From contig CP136061.1 in NCBI GenBank assembly GCA_032622095.1, forward strand, positions 97,463,345-97,527,344: 64,000 nucleotides of DNA. Direction: 5' to 3'. Within the stretch, counting starts at the first letter, position 1; every line of letters starts with the position of its first letter. The position numbers and the translations under genes were made by a program. The notes below the pieces were generated by a model that was not told the DNA's origin, did no database searches, and worked only from the letters and a program-made list of their open reading frames with translations. This document shows positions 11,962 through 25,104 of the stretch, in pieces. Source of the DNA: Siphonodentalium dalli (Eukaryota; Mollusca; Scaphopoda; Gadilida; Siphonodentaliidae).

Positions 11962-12006
<45 letters not shown>
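11940..12006 (+). mobile_element. Helitron 5' stub with a TA microsatellite
   Basis: Directly after the CTAG of the preceding copy is TAATATATATTTTGAGAACT, the 5' end of another copy. It runs into a TA dinucleotide repeat (about 11963-12005) and then unrelated sequence. It has no 3' hairpin, so it is a truncated copy. Confidence 0.75.
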
Positions 12007-12007
<1 letters not shown>

Positions 12008-13650
12008 CAGAGACTGTAGAGTTGCCCAGGCTAAAGTGACCCAGAACGTTCCACTGGGGACATTTGATGAGAATAGAGAACTATTTTCTAAAAGTAGTTT
12101 TTTTTTCTCATAAAATTCATGAGCATCACAACTATTATTCTTATACATGCATTAATTGCAGGACTCACGTTGTCGGAATGATTGCAGTTTTATTTATTGC
12201 GAGTATCGTTTATCGGAGCTAAGAAGTAGATATTCACTATAGAAAATATTTCAGACGTTGTATACATCTATTTATTATATACTTGCCCATGCATTATAAG
12301 GTTTTAGCAGTGAAATATAAGTGATATCCCACTAGTGAGATATAAGTGATATCCCACTGGTGACATTTCTGATGTATTGACATTCATTGGGGGCCATAGG
12401 CAAGTAACTAAAGTATATAATAAACAGAATATCCACACTTTTTCAGTGGATATCAGTAATATTAAGCAATTTATGCTATTCATATAACTATGAACATATA
12501 TAGTATTACAGCTTTAAATTTGTTGTCTAGCTCTACGAGTTCCCAACTGCGTCATCTTTCCTTTCTTGTGTTATATACGTATACGCAAAATTTACAATAG
12601 TTGAATATTTAATTTAAACATATTGTACATTCATGCCAGATAATCCCAGCTGATACATTCAACTAAATCCATTAGTTATTCGAAGCTTTCGAGAACCAGC
12701 CCCCTCCCCAATCATGGATTATGGTCCAAAATGTTATAATTCAAGCGTGTAGAAGCTAAAATTGTGACAGTTAGGAAATTGTTCAACCTTTGGTTTGAGA
12801 AACATACCGATATGTAAATTGTGGGTGAAAATGGGGGGGGGGGGGGGTCACTCTTTTTACTTTCAACTCTGTATCTGCATTAATTTTTTTGCGGTGTAAC
12901 GGATATTTGCATGGAAATCCCAATTGAATGTTATCACATGAGTTCGCTCTGAAAACTATCCGAGGAATCTCAACGAACCGGTATTGTCTTTCTTAATTTC
13001 CAATGCTTGTTATTCGAGGCATGAGAGCACCATATCGGATTGTTAATGGGACATTAAACACTCGTGTATTACAATAGCCCTAAAGAGCTTAACATTCTGC
13101 AATTTTATTTTTTTTGGATGACCCTGAAATGACGAGAAACAAATCAAGTATAAAATCGACGGACTCAAATCCACTTTTCGAAATGAATTAAAACTCGTGA
13201 AAAACAGCACCATATATCAGACAGGATTTATTCATTTCGGCATCCATGAAAGAATTTATGACCGGCCTGAAATTTCTTGATAGCAGTTAGCTATAGTTTG
13301 ATAATGGCTTATAACTGCTCACTTGTCTCGCCTGTTGAAATTGTCCGATCGCGCGCAGGCGACCAATGCTATCAATGATTGGTGTGACCATGTAAAATAC
13401 ATGGATTTTACATACATAAATTACATGCATGTGTGTATCCACCCTTAAAGGAACCAAGCATTTTACACGGTTTTCAATTAGTTTTTTTTTAAATAAATGT
13501 TGGTATCACTAACCACTCCTAACTCAAAGTGCGTCACATTGATATTTTTATATACCACACCATTGGTTCCATTGTATAGCATTTGGGTGCCAAATTAAAA
13601 AGCAAATTCCGGTAACAACGCGGCTTTGTCAATTATGGTGCTTCTAGCTA
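12007..13650. other. Non-coding stretch with a G homopolymer
   Basis: No gene recognised. Two small features: a near-perfect tandem pair AAGTGATATCCCACT at about 12319 and 12344, and a run of 15 G at 12833-12847. Confidence 0.5.
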
Positions 13651-14600
13651 TCCATCCCTAACGCACGTCACTGATTTGCCAACTTTAAACCACATGTGCC
13701 ATTAGACTCATTGCTGGCATACAGATACGTTTGTTGATAATCAGTGAGAATATGTTTACCCATTATGATGCCCCCACTGACCACAATCACTGACGCCCCC
13801 ACTCTCGAAACCTTAAACTTTAGATTCCTCGTTGCAAGGAGCAACCATATAATTAAGTTTATTTGGAAAGAAATCGGCGACAAAATAATGTGTATCAATG
13901 ATGCTGCCTTCCGTCCGTTTTCGGTAAACTTCCATACTGCATCCTTTAAAATTAATTGTAAATACCGCATAACGTAAAGGGACAATAAGAATAGAACATA
14001 TAGTTATAAGCTGATCCAGTAACTTGTTTAATAGCGAAGTGAGTCACAATGGACTACCTTTTCGGAACAGCAGAGAATAATGTTCGGGATATATGCGAAA
14101 TATCTACATTTTTACCAAATTTGTTTGCGATTTTACAAACCATCTTTAGTAATTTTGTTTCTAAGTGTGATGTATTTAAGACAAATCCAATCAATATTAA
14201 CCTTTGATACCAAAGATAGCTCCATCTTACTTGAAAAAAATGGTCCAAACATGAAAAGTGATTTGTTGCCGATTTTGATGTCAAGTTTGTTATGGAACAT
14301 TCCAATAATTATGATATATTCAGTGGCTAAATAGTAACAATTTACCTAGGTACATCAGCAATGCTATTATTCAATTTATATGAGACAGATTAGCCAATGT
14401 TGTTAATAAACAACAACCTATAAGCGATTGCATGGCACACTGTGGCAAAATATAACATTTCCATATTTTGGCCGTCATTTTGGTCGCGATTTTGACCCAA
14501 AGTGGCAATTTTGGTTCTGTACAGTTGGCATATTCATAAGTAATGGTAGGTCTCACTTATATTGCAAAGATAAGTCCATTTCTTTATGACATATGACTGG
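13651..14600. other. Unassigned region with short open frames
   Basis: A minus-strand frame at 13668-13985 (about 105 codons, opening on TTG) overlaps a plus-strand frame at 13744-13977 (77 codons). I recognise no domain in either, and neither has splice-site or start context. The minus frame has a hydrophobic run (INLIIWLLLA). Probably chance or very decayed coding sequence. Confidence 0.25.
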
Positions 14601-14652
14601 AATGCCAATGGTGATTTTTGGTGAAATTTTATTCTGCGCTCTCTAATTTTTT

Positions 14653-14890
14653 AAGGGATCGGAAGGGGCTGGTACCCCCCCCCCCATGAATGGCATATTT
14701 CATTGCTCCAATGATCAATTAACATGACCAATTCTCATGCCACACTTACATCGCAAGGTCTGTCGAAATATGTAGAATATATCGCGTTGTGTAAAAGTGA
14801 ATTTTTGAGGGATACGAAGGGCCTGGTACCTCATGAATGGCACATTCAGTGCTTCAATTCAATGGTCAATTAATATGACCAATACACAAT
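14653..14890. repeat. Diverged tandem pair, about 155 bp period
   Basis: The order AGGGAT..GAAGGG..CTGGTACC..CATGAATGGCA..TTCA..CAAT..TCAATTAA.ATGACCAAT occurs at 14653-14735 and again at 14807-14890. The first copy has a run of 11 C inserted after GGTA. The rest of 14600-15497 shows nothing clear. Confidence 0.6.
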
Positions 14891-15497
14891 GAAGTGACAA
14901 TTCTCAACCAGTTCAAACAGCAGAAACTGATCTAGAAAATATTAGTGAAATACCTAAAAGTGTCCACTTCCAGCTAATATTTTGGAGGCCATCTTGGACA
15001 ACGAGTTCCAATTTTGTCATAAGCAGGTGGTATTATATCTTAACTTCACAAAATATATTCATTTTATACATATGATAACATTTTCTCACTATAATTTGCA
15101 TAAAAACTGACTTATTGACCCGTCAGAAAAAAAACGGCGGCCAAGTTGGCCAAGCTCAAAATATCGGTTTCACGGACTGGATTTGAAACACATATACATG
15201 TCTACAAAATATCAAAATATGGCTCTTTTGTCCGAGCTGTCGTGATACAATCGCTAATACGCTCTACGATATAAACAAATAAGCATAATGCTTTGGCTGA
15301 TAACAACCAATTCTGAGACATTAAGCATTTTTTTTTTCAAAAATATATTGGTAAATATGAAAAACATTGAATAGTATAAAATATGGCAAGCAGGGGAAAC
15401 TCGAAACACAAATATGTTTTCTTTGACCTGATGTCAAATTGGCAAAAGTTGTGTATACATCATGAAAAACGAGATCCAACTCCGTCAATAAGTATAG

Positions 15498-15602
15498 GAT
15501 AATGGGTGAAAATTGTACATTATTTCAGGGAATGGATCCACCGAGGCCGTAGGTCGAGATCGTTCCATTCGCTGAAATAATGTACAATTTTAACCTATTA
15601 TC
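15498..15602. mobile_element. Short palindromic element, 105 bp
   Basis: GATAATGGGTGAAAATTGTA at the left is matched by its near complement, ending TACAATTTTAACCTATTATC, at the right. Pairing continues through ACATTATTTCAG..AATGGA into a central loop CCACCGAGGCCGTAGGTC. A snap-back MITE fits best; no target duplication is obvious. Confidence 0.75.
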
Positions 15603-15671
15603 TGACTTAAAACATGTCCGAGTCCATTGGATGCCTCACCTCTTAATAGAATGGAGTAACCCGAAATTGGG

Positions 15672-15887
15672 TCAAGGCACCTGAGTTGTACCATGTTTTG
15701 GACCTCTCCACTCGCTCATTGGCTGCACGGATGGCGTGACATCTTCACCCATTGTCAACTTAACGGACAGGCAGAATACCATTGTTTCCGACCGTTGAAT
15801 GAACACGACGTACCGACCCTGAGTTCCTTCTGCGATAGATTTACGAATATCATCGGGAGTTTTGCCCTTACATTTCGGCATTTGCAT
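15672..15887 (-). CDS. Unassigned small open frame, possible exon
   Basis: A minus-strand frame of 71 codons opens on ATG and starts MQMPKCKGKTPDDIRKSIAE. The N-terminal half looks more protein-like (charged, varied residues) than most short frames here. I recognise no family, no clear donor site and no promoter. It could be a lone exon, a decayed transposon piece or chance. An overlapping plus-strand frame (15693-15995) has unconvincing composition. Confidence 0.2.
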   Translation of the reverse strand: MQMPKCKGKTPDDIRKSIAEGTQGRYVVFIQRSETMVFCLSVKLTMGEDVTPSVQPMSEWRGPKHGTTQVP

Positions 15888-15995
15888 TATATTATTTATG
15901 CGGCATATTTCGGATTTTGCGGAGAATTATACATCGAATGGCAGATTGGTGCGAGCGGTGTGCAAACTCGGAGATTGAGCGATCTTGTAGTTTGA

Positions 15996-16799
15996 GATCG
16001 CGGATCGCGGGTAATACTGAAGATCGAATGACTACATTTACATGTAAATTACTATGTCTCGATACGTCTAGGGTGTTGATGTTGAATTGGCCGCGTCGGG
16101 AACATTGATAAACAGAAACTGTCCGTAACTTTTGATAACTTTATATGTATATAAGTCTATCTTGATAAACACAGCGAGCATCAGGATAATAGGTTACACA
16201 GGTCTTGTCGGATCGGCTGCCGAAGAGAGAAGTGCCTCTCCCGCTCAGAGCACGGGTAGTTATTCCAACGTCTGGTGTATGATGCATCCTAATAAAGTAT
16301 GATGTATCATGATACACCTACTTGTGACGTGTATCACACCATCGGTACGGTGGAAGAATCATTGTCTGATCCTTCCAACATATAAGATGGTAGTATACAA
16401 GTCACATCCAATTTAGAATATGATCTTGATAATTATGCTTGTATCTGTTCTCGGTGTGTTTCAATGTGCTGTGTTTACTATACAATACGTTAGAGCATTA
16501 CAATAACTGGGAACATATATACTCAACAAATCCATCCATTTATATGTACTATCGGACAGACTTCCCTCGCTACAGAATTTGTAAATACAGGTAGTTACAA
16601 ATGAAAAGTGTGGTAAAAGTCCGAGTGTACATGAAATAAATGGAGTTTGAACTTATAATCGCGAGTCGCAGGTCCGATACCTCCATACACTGACAAGCTA
16701 CAATTTATGCAAACAGGATCCGCTTTCGATGTCCGGTTCGACGTTTTGTAACCAGAACTTTTGATGCAGCGAGTCAGTTTTCGGTTAAATACTAGTTAA
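15996..16799. other. Non-coding stretch, nothing recognised
   Basis: No gene or repeat that I can support. A small inverted word pair (TGATGCATC / GATGTATCA, about 16271-16312) is too short to interpret. Confidence 0.45.
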
Positions 16800-17756
16800 G
16801 GGTCAGACGCACGTTTTGCCAAAATTTCCTGGTATTTAAAAATGTATTTTCTCTAAATCTATCAGGAATATCTTTGTGAAATTTTGTACAAGAGATTATT
16901 GTGGTACCATACATAAGAACCATTGGACATTTGGTTATTATAATCTCATTTACTTTACTTTTATGGCATGAAAAATCTTTAAAATTTCACTGTGTTCAGG
17001 TACCGAGAACTACTGTAAAACAGATTTGTTTCGAAAGTGCATTTCATATATACATGATATCATATCTGAAGATCATGAGAGGAGACTTAATTTTTCTTGA
17101 TTCATGAAATTAAATGATTATTTTCATTCAGAAAGACAACTACCATAAATAATTTTTTATTATTGAGAATGTTCATGCCATGCTTGTTGGTCATTGAAAA
17201 ATTGGGCTCAGTTGAGTTCTGGGTCATGGGTTCATAACCAAGTTAAATCTGACCACCATATCTCTTAACACTGTGGCCTAATTTCTGTTGATTGCTCCCT
17301 GCTTGAGTGGACAGTACCACATTTGAACATTTGTTTTCATTGGGCTGGCATATTTGTGACTGCTTTATTCTTCAATATAATACATGGGGTATGATGCTAT
17401 AATATGCAATTAAAAAGCAAACTGAACATTATGATACAAATGGGGCCTCCTCTCATGGAGTCAAGACAATAAGCTATTTGATGGTTGACATGTTGTTTGA
17501 AATTATAAATTTTTCTGGCAGTTCTCGGTACCTAAAGGGACAGAAACGAAACAAATATTTTCAACCTCTCAAATGTATTAAAATCCATTATTGTTATCGT
17601 CTCTTTATAATTGCTCTGATTCTATATATAATGAAAATTATCATATGTAAAATTCAAGATTTTTCACCAGATAGATCCAGAGAAATTCTTTGTTGAAAAT
17701 CACTTGCCATTTCTGGCTGGATTTACTGTGATTTATGTAAAACGTGCGTCTCCCCC
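16800..17756. mobile_element. TTAA-flanked DNA transposon remnant, about 957 bp
   Basis: TTAA at 16796-16799 and 17757-17760 flank inverted ends: left GGGTCAGACGCACGTTTT, right complement GGGGGAGACGCACGTTTT. Weaker matching continues inward (TTCTCTAAATCTATCAGG and TTCTCTGGATCTATCTGG). A TTAA target duplication is typical of the piggyBac and Kolobok superfamilies; I cannot choose between them. The interior has only short open frames (68 and 72 codons) and no recognisable transposase. A block at 17209-17305 is related to 46735-46835. Confidence 0.65.
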
Positions 17757-17760
17757 TTAA

Positions 17761-20597
17761 GTGTTCGTATACGAGTCATTATCAAGTTCAGCCCATATTT
17801 CAGTCTCGTAATAATATATATAAGTTGGAAGTAAACGTAATTTGGTGATATTTGGCATATGTAGACATGAGTTATTCAAATACTCAAAAATGCAGGCTTA
17901 ATCTCCAATAATTTGTATTTGGTTGGGTTGTGATGTTGGCTATACATCTACAATTTCTATACTGTAACACACACTCTTAAAGAATGTTGGGAACTTCTTC
18001 ATTTTCTAACCCGAACTTATCAAAATGGGTTACCTTAGAACTAATATATATGATTTTCCCCATTATATGGTGTGAAATCATGCCTTTTACATGCGAAGAT
18101 TCAGCTATTTTCGTAAATTACATTTTGCTGATACTAAAGAATGCCTCCAGAGAGAATATCATATCATATTTGGTACTGTTTTAATGATGTTAACCCGATG
18201 GGCCCGAACCTGGCCATTAAAACACCTCTCTGTGAATCATATGACTTAGTATTATTAAATTTCACTATTATACATGTTACAGGGAGAACATCTATGTTAC
18301 ATTATAGACGACCGTCGTCACATGCCAGAAACTTTGAGCACAACGGTGAGGCTGATATCATAATATGCGACCAATGTGTCGCAGTCTGTCGTGTATAATG
18401 CAACATGTATATGGTTATTTCCTAATTTACTGTGGGATTTGAAATGTCATATGCCACAGTAAAGACACATGTGTTACAGAATAGACGCAACCTGTGCATT
18501 TGGACTGTTCCTGTTCCATGTCGAAGAAGGAAAAGTAGTTAAATATATTCGAGTGGTCACTTGTTAAAGATTTTTTGTCATATAATACTTCTCTTGTCAT
18601 ATAAATGATATGTGGGCTCTTATCAGTATTGTTACACGAAAGACACATTTTTTCATAACTATCTTATTCGACACAAAGCACGATGAACATGGAATATTGA
18701 TAATGTATTATTCCAAGAAAACAGGAGCATATATGGCATTCACCATCGAATGAAGTTTGTGGCCACTTCCAACCCTGATAAATCTGATCTTACAGAATGT
18801 TATATGAAATATTTCCGAAAACTCAATATTGGTTCCTGGCTATATTTTAATGTGAAATGAACACATTTGAAGGAATTAATAACAAAGTGTGAGTCTTGTC
18901 TATAAAATTCAATCTTTGTAGGGCCTGAATCTGTTACTATGGTTTATGATGGCAGTCAAAATGGCAGAAAATGTATAGAAAATTATATATTTTGTCCTTA
19001 TGCGCTTGCTTGTCGTGACTGATATACGCGTGGAGTTGGCTAATCTGCATTAGATACATTAAAAAAAAGAAACACCTTAAATAGGAAACAATATCAGTCA
19101 ATATTAACATGGGAAATTACACGCACATACGGTGTGAGATATATATTTTAGTAGTTCAGAGACTCCCGCACTATATTTAATTTATTCAAGATACAGCCTT
19201 GTGTAATTTTTGCCGTGACCTCAACTATGTGGATAATGCACACTCAGTGTATGACGATGTGATTGATGCATACGGATGTAGTTAAGATTAATCATATGTA
19301 CATGGCAATGTTGTCATACTGCTCTTGTGGGCAATGAGTTCCAAAAGCTGTACAACATAAAATGTTGTCATACTCTAGTACATCAGGTTTATAATTTGAT
19401 CACAGCATCATCAAATGAAGATACATTGGTCTGCTGGTACAATGTAACTGTGTTATCATCACATTCAATTATCACTTACAAACGTTCAGATGACAGTATC
19501 GCACATGGCATGAGTTTAGATATCAGCGTATACCGTGTATCGTTGATCATATGACCCTGAACTAACATTTATTCAACAGCCTCTTCAAACACAAAGAACA
19601 CAATAATTATTTCCGTGTACAATACGAGGGGAAGTCACGAATCTTAGTTTCACGTGTATCAATATATATGCCTTGTGAACATAGAACAAGCGCCTGAATA
19701 CAATGGGACATTTGGAAGACGAAAACTTCCCAATGAATATAACACATAATGACCCGATCCCAAAGTGAGCATGGTCAAACTATTGGCAACTGTTTAATTA
19801 TCAGCCTGCTGACTGAAGCATAACACACAGTTGGTTGAATATAGACTGGACGGTTGCAAATTTGGGCTCTTCAGTGAAATAGAAATCACACTATGGCGAA
19901 TACTACAGATCGCTAGCGGTTGAGAATTCCCAAAGTATTCGCAAAACAATTGTTGCTTGGAAGCAATATTTGCGGAGAAAATCGGGTCACGGTGGAATAA
20001 ACTTGAAGATACACAGGAACAGGCTAAGATATTTTTCTCTGAATCAGTTGTTCACCCATGGCAAATCCCAAATTGGGGTGAGCTAAATCAATTGTGGTCA
20101 CACCACAGGGCATAATAATTATGACACTGGCACCAAATGACAAGCTCTCCACTCTGGTAGTATATTGCAATACTGAACGAATAGTAGTGATGAGTGGAAT
20201 GAGACTTTGGGGTTAGGAATAAATGCACTTCTATAACTTATTTTTTTTAATTCTAAGTGTATATGCCTATAACAGATTTTGTTGATCTGAATCACTGTCC
20301 ATGAAGTTTTTGAAATATACATGTTCCTGACTGATTGATGGTATTTAATTGTATTGCACGTCCGGTTATCAGAGTTCGCGGTAGATAAAACAGACAAATT
20401 TTCCAGGAGAAAGCTGGCAACTTTGAAGATTCAACATGGATATACATGTACAGGATTTTGAGGGCCATTGTACATAATGGTATATGGCCTGTCGAAACAA
20501 ACATCACACAAATTGGACCAAGTCTCCACTCTATAGATACCATGGTTTTGCTAAATTATATTTTCCGACCCAGCACTCACACTTGGTGTAGACGCAT
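17761..20597. other. AT-rich non-coding stretch before the satellite element
   Basis: Many short open frames under about 95 codons, none recognisable. No tandem or inverted repeats seen at the scale I can inspect. It ends at the left terminus of the satellite element. Confidence 0.45.
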
Positions 20598-20710
20598 AGC
20601 ACCATGAATTTAGTTCCTTGTTCCTTGTTCCTTATTCGGCTCCTTATTCAAATCTTTTTAGTTCCTTGTTCCTTGTTCCTTATTCGGCTCCTTATTCAAA
20701 TTCAGCCTCG
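20598..20710 (+). repeat. Left terminal inverted repeat, non-satellite part
   Basis: About 113 bp. It contains two copies of a block of about 50 bp (TTTAGTTCCTTGTTCC... to ...CGGCTCCTTATTCAAAT), then TTCAGCCTCGGATTGTGAGA leading into the first satellite monomer. Its reverse complement is at 46207-46312, with one TTCCTTG-type unit fewer in the inner block and one T/G difference (AAATCTTTTTAG versus AAATCTGTTTAG). Confidence 0.92.
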
Positions 20711-23700
20711 GATTGTGAGATATCTATGTCATTGATGGCCCCTTTTGAGATGTATTCGTCCATAGCCACCCTAGAGGCAAATCTCTGTCAAAAAATTACC
20801 CCGCCAGCCCATTATACGCGGCCACAAATTGGGCGTAAGTAGAGCCTGGAAACAAACGGACCGTAAACTGTTGCGAAATTTCAAGTTGTGAGAGATCTAT
20901 GTCATTAATGGACCCTTTTGAGATGTATTCGTCCATAGCCACCCTAGAGGCATTTCACTGTCAAAAAATTACCCTGCCAGCCCATTATAGGCGCCCACAA
21001 ATTGGGTGTAAGTAGAGCCTGGAACCAAACGGACCATAAAATGTGTGCGAAATTCCACATTGTGAGAGATCTATGTCATTAATGGCCCCTTTTAAGATGT
21101 ATTCGTCCATAGCCACCCTAGAGGCATTTCAGTGTCAAAAAATTACCCGGCCAGCCCATTATACGCGGCCACAAATTGGGCGTAAGTAGAGCCTGGAACC
21201 AAACGGACCCTAAAATGTTGCTAAATTCCAGGTTGTGATAGATCTATTTCATTGATGGCCCCTTTTAAGATGTATTCGTCCATAGCCACCCTAGAGGCAT
21301 TTCACTGTCAAAAAATTACCCGGCCAGCCCATTATACGCGGCCACAAATTGGGCGTAAGTAGAGCCTGGAACCAAACGGACCATAAAATGTGTGCGAAAT
21401 TCCACATTGTGAGAGATCTATGTCATTGATGGCCCCTTTTAAGATGTATTCGTCCATAGCCACCCTAGAGGCATTTCACTGTCAAAAAATTACCCGGCCA
21501 GCCCATTATACGCGGCCACAAATTGGGCGTAAGTAGAGCCTGGAACCAAACGGACCATAAAATGTGTGCGAAATTCCACATTGTGAGAGATCTATGTCAT
21601 TTAATGGCCCCTTATAAGATGTATTCGTCCATAGCCACCCTAGAGGCATTTCACTGTCAAAAAAGTACCCGGCCAGCCCATTATACACGGCCACAAATTG
21701 GGCATAAGTAGAGCCTGGAACCAAACGGACCATAAAATGTGTGCGAAATTCCACATTGTGAGAGATCTATGTCATTAATGGCCCCTTTTAAGATATATTC
21801 GTCCATAGCCACCCTAGAGGCATTTCAGTGTCAAAAAATTACCCGGCCAGCCCATTATACGCGGCCACAAATTGGGCGTAAGTAGAGCCTGGGACCAAAC
21901 GGACCCAAAAATGTTGCGAAATTTCAGGTTGTCAGAGATCTATGTCATTAATGGACCCTTTTGAGATGTATTCGTCCATAGCCACCCTAGAGGAATTTCA
22001 CTGTCAAAAAATTACCCGGCCAGCCCATTATACTCGGCCACAAATTGGGCGTAAGTAGAGCCTGGAACCAAACGGACCTAAAATGTTGCGAAATTTCAGG
22101 TTGTGAGAGATCTATGTCATTAATGGCCCCTTTTGAGATGTAATCGTTCATAGCCACCCTAGAGGCATTTCACTGTCAAAAAATTACCCTGCCAGCCCAT
22201 TATACGCGGCCACAAATTGGGCGTAAGTAGAGCCTGGGACCAAACGGACCCAAAAATGTTGCGAAATTTCAGGTTGTGAGAGATCTATGTCATTAATGGA
22301 CCCTTTTGAGATGTATTCGTCCATAGCCACCCTAGAGGAATTTCACTGTCAAAAAATTACCCGGCCAGCCCATTATACTCGGCCACAAATTGGGCGTAAG
22401 TAGAGCCTGGAACCAAACGGACCCTAAAATGTTGCGAAATTTCAGGTTGTGAGAGATCTATGTCATTAATGGCCCCTTTTGAGATGTAATCGTCCATAGC
22501 CACCCTAGAGGCATTTCACTGTCAAAAAATTACCCTGCCAGCCCATTATACGCGGCCACAAACTGGGCGTAAGTAGAGCCTGGAACAAAACGGACAATAA
22601 AATGTGTGCGAAATTCCACATTGTGAGAGATCTATGTCATTAATGGCCCCTTTTAAGATGTATTCGTCCATAGCCACCCTAGAGGCAAATCTCTGTCAAA
22701 ATGTACCTGGCTATCCCATTATACGCGGCCACAAATTGGGCGTAAGTAGAGCCTGGAACCAAACGGACCCTAAAATGTTGCGAAATTCCACATTGTGAGA
22801 GAACTATGTCATTGGGGTCCCTTTTAAGATGTATTCGTCCATAGCGACCCTAGAGGAATTTCACTGTCAAAAAATTACCCGGCCAGCCCATTATACTCGG
22901 CCACAAATTGGGCGTAAGTAGAGCCTGGAACCAAACGGACCTAAAATGTTGCGAAATTTCAGGTTGTGAGAGATCTATGTCATTAATGGCCCCTTTTGAG
23001 ATGTAATCGTCCATAGCCACCCTAGAGGCATTTCACTGTCAAAAAATTACCCTGCCAGCCCATTATACGCGGCCACAAATTGGGCGTAAGTAGAGCCTGG
23101 GACCAAACGGACCCAAAAATGTGGCGAAATTTCAGGTTGTCAGAGATCTATGTCATTAATGGACCCTTTTGAGATGTATTCGTCCATAGCCACCCTAGAG
23201 GAATTTCACTGTCAAAAAATTACCCGGCCAGCCCATCATACTCGGCCACAAATTGGGCGTAAGTAGAGCCTGGAACCAAACGGACCTAAAATGTTGCGAA
23301 ATTTCAGGTTGTGAGAGATCTATGTCATTAATGGTCCCTTTTGAGATGTAATCGTCCATAGCCACCCTAGAGGCATTTCACTGTCAAAAAATTACCCTGC
23401 CAGCCCATTATACGCGGCCACAAATTGGGCGTAAGTAGAGCCTGGGACCAAACGGACCCAAAAATGTTGCGAAATTTCAGGTTGTGAGAGATCTATGTCA
23501 TTAATGGACCCTTTTGAGATGTATTCGTCCATAGCCACCCTAGAGGAATTTCACTGTCAAAAAATTACCCGGCCAGCCCATTATACTCGGCCACAAATTG
23601 GGCGTAAGTAGAGCCTGGAACCAAACGGACCTAAAATGTTGCGAAATTTCAGGTTGTGAGAGATCTATGTCATTAATGGCCCCTTTTGAGATGTAATCGT

Positions 23701-25104
23701 CCATAGCCACCCTAGAGGCATTTCACTGTCAAAAAATTACCCTGCCAGCCCATTATACGCGGCCACAAACTGGGCGTAAGTAGAGCCTGGAACCAAACGG
23801 ACAATAAAATGTGTGCGAAATTCCACATTGTGAGAGATCTATGTCATTAATGGCCCCTTTTAAGATGTATTCGTCCATAGCCACCCTAGAGGCATTTCAT
23901 TGTCACAAAATTACCCGGCTAACCCATTATACGCGGCCATAAATTGGGCGTAAGTAGATCCTGGAACCAAACGGACCCTAAAATGTTGCGAAATTCCACA
24001 TTGTGAGAGAACTATGTCATTGGGGGTCCCTTTTAAGATGTATTCGTCCATAGCCACCCTAGAGGCATTTCATTGTCAAAAAATTACCCGGCCAGCCCAT
24101 TATACGCGGCCACAAATTGGGCGTAAGTAGAGCCTGGAACCAAACGGACCATAAAATGTGTGCGAAATTCCACATTGTGAGAGATCTATGTCATTAATGG
24201 CCCCTTTAAGATGTATTCGTCCATAGCCACCCTAGAGGCATTTCACTGTCAAAAAAGTACCCGGCCAGCCCATTATACGCGGCCACAAATTGGGCGTAAG
24301 TAGAGCCTGGGACCAAACGGACCCAAAAATGTTGCGAAATTTCAGGTTGTGAGAGATCTATGTCATTAATGGACCTTTTTGAGATGTATTCGTCCATAGC
24401 CACCCTAGAGGCATTTCACTGTCAAAAAATTACCCGGCCAGCCCATTATACGCGGCCACAAATTGGGCGTAAGTAGAGCCTGGAACCAAACGGACCATAA
24501 AATGTGTGCGAAATTCCACATTGTGAGAGATCTATGTCATTAACGGCCCCTTTTAAGATGTATTCGTCCATAGCCACCCTAGAGGCATTTCACTGTCAAA
24601 AAAGTACCCGGCCAGCCCATTATACACGGCCACAAATTGGGCATTAAGTAGAGCCTGGAACCAAACGGACCATAAAATGTGTGCGAAATTCCACATTGTG
24701 AGAGATCTATGTCATTAATGGCCCCTTTTAAGATGTATTCGTCCATAGCCACCCTAGAGGCATTTCAGTGTCAAAAAATTACCCGACCAGCCCATTATAC
24801 GCGGCCACAAATTGGGCGTAAGTAGAGCCTGGGACCAAACGGACCCAAAAATGTTGCGAAATTTCAGGTTGTGAGAGATCTATGTCATTAATGGACCCTT
24901 TTGAGATGTATTCGTCCATAGCCACCCTAGAGGAATTTCACTGTCAAAAAATTACCCGGCCAGCCCATTATACTCGGCCACAAATTGGGCGTAAGTAGTG
25001 CCTGGAACCAAACGGACCTAAAATGTTGCGAAATTTCAGGTTGTGAGAGATCTATGTCATTAATGGCCCCTTTTGAGATGTAATCGTCCATAGCCACCCT
25101 AGAT
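20711..25104 (+). repeat. Satellite left arm, about 25 monomers of 173 bp
   Basis: The phase marker GGGCGTAAGTAGAGCCTGG recurs at 20831, 21004, 21178, 21351, 21525 and 21700, giving periods of 173-175 bp. Two monomer types alternate in blocks: one with AAAATGTTGCGAAATTTCAG and one with AAAATGTGTGCGAAATTCCA. The arm ends abruptly inside a monomer at CCACCCTAGA (about 25102), where orientation flips. Short open frames inside are repeat by-products. Confidence 0.95.

Noticed and set aside
20590-20600. A target-site duplication for the 25.7 kb element
   Set aside because: The bases outside the termini (GTAGACGCAT on the left, CTAAAATTGG on the right) do not match for any shift I tried, so I do not claim one.
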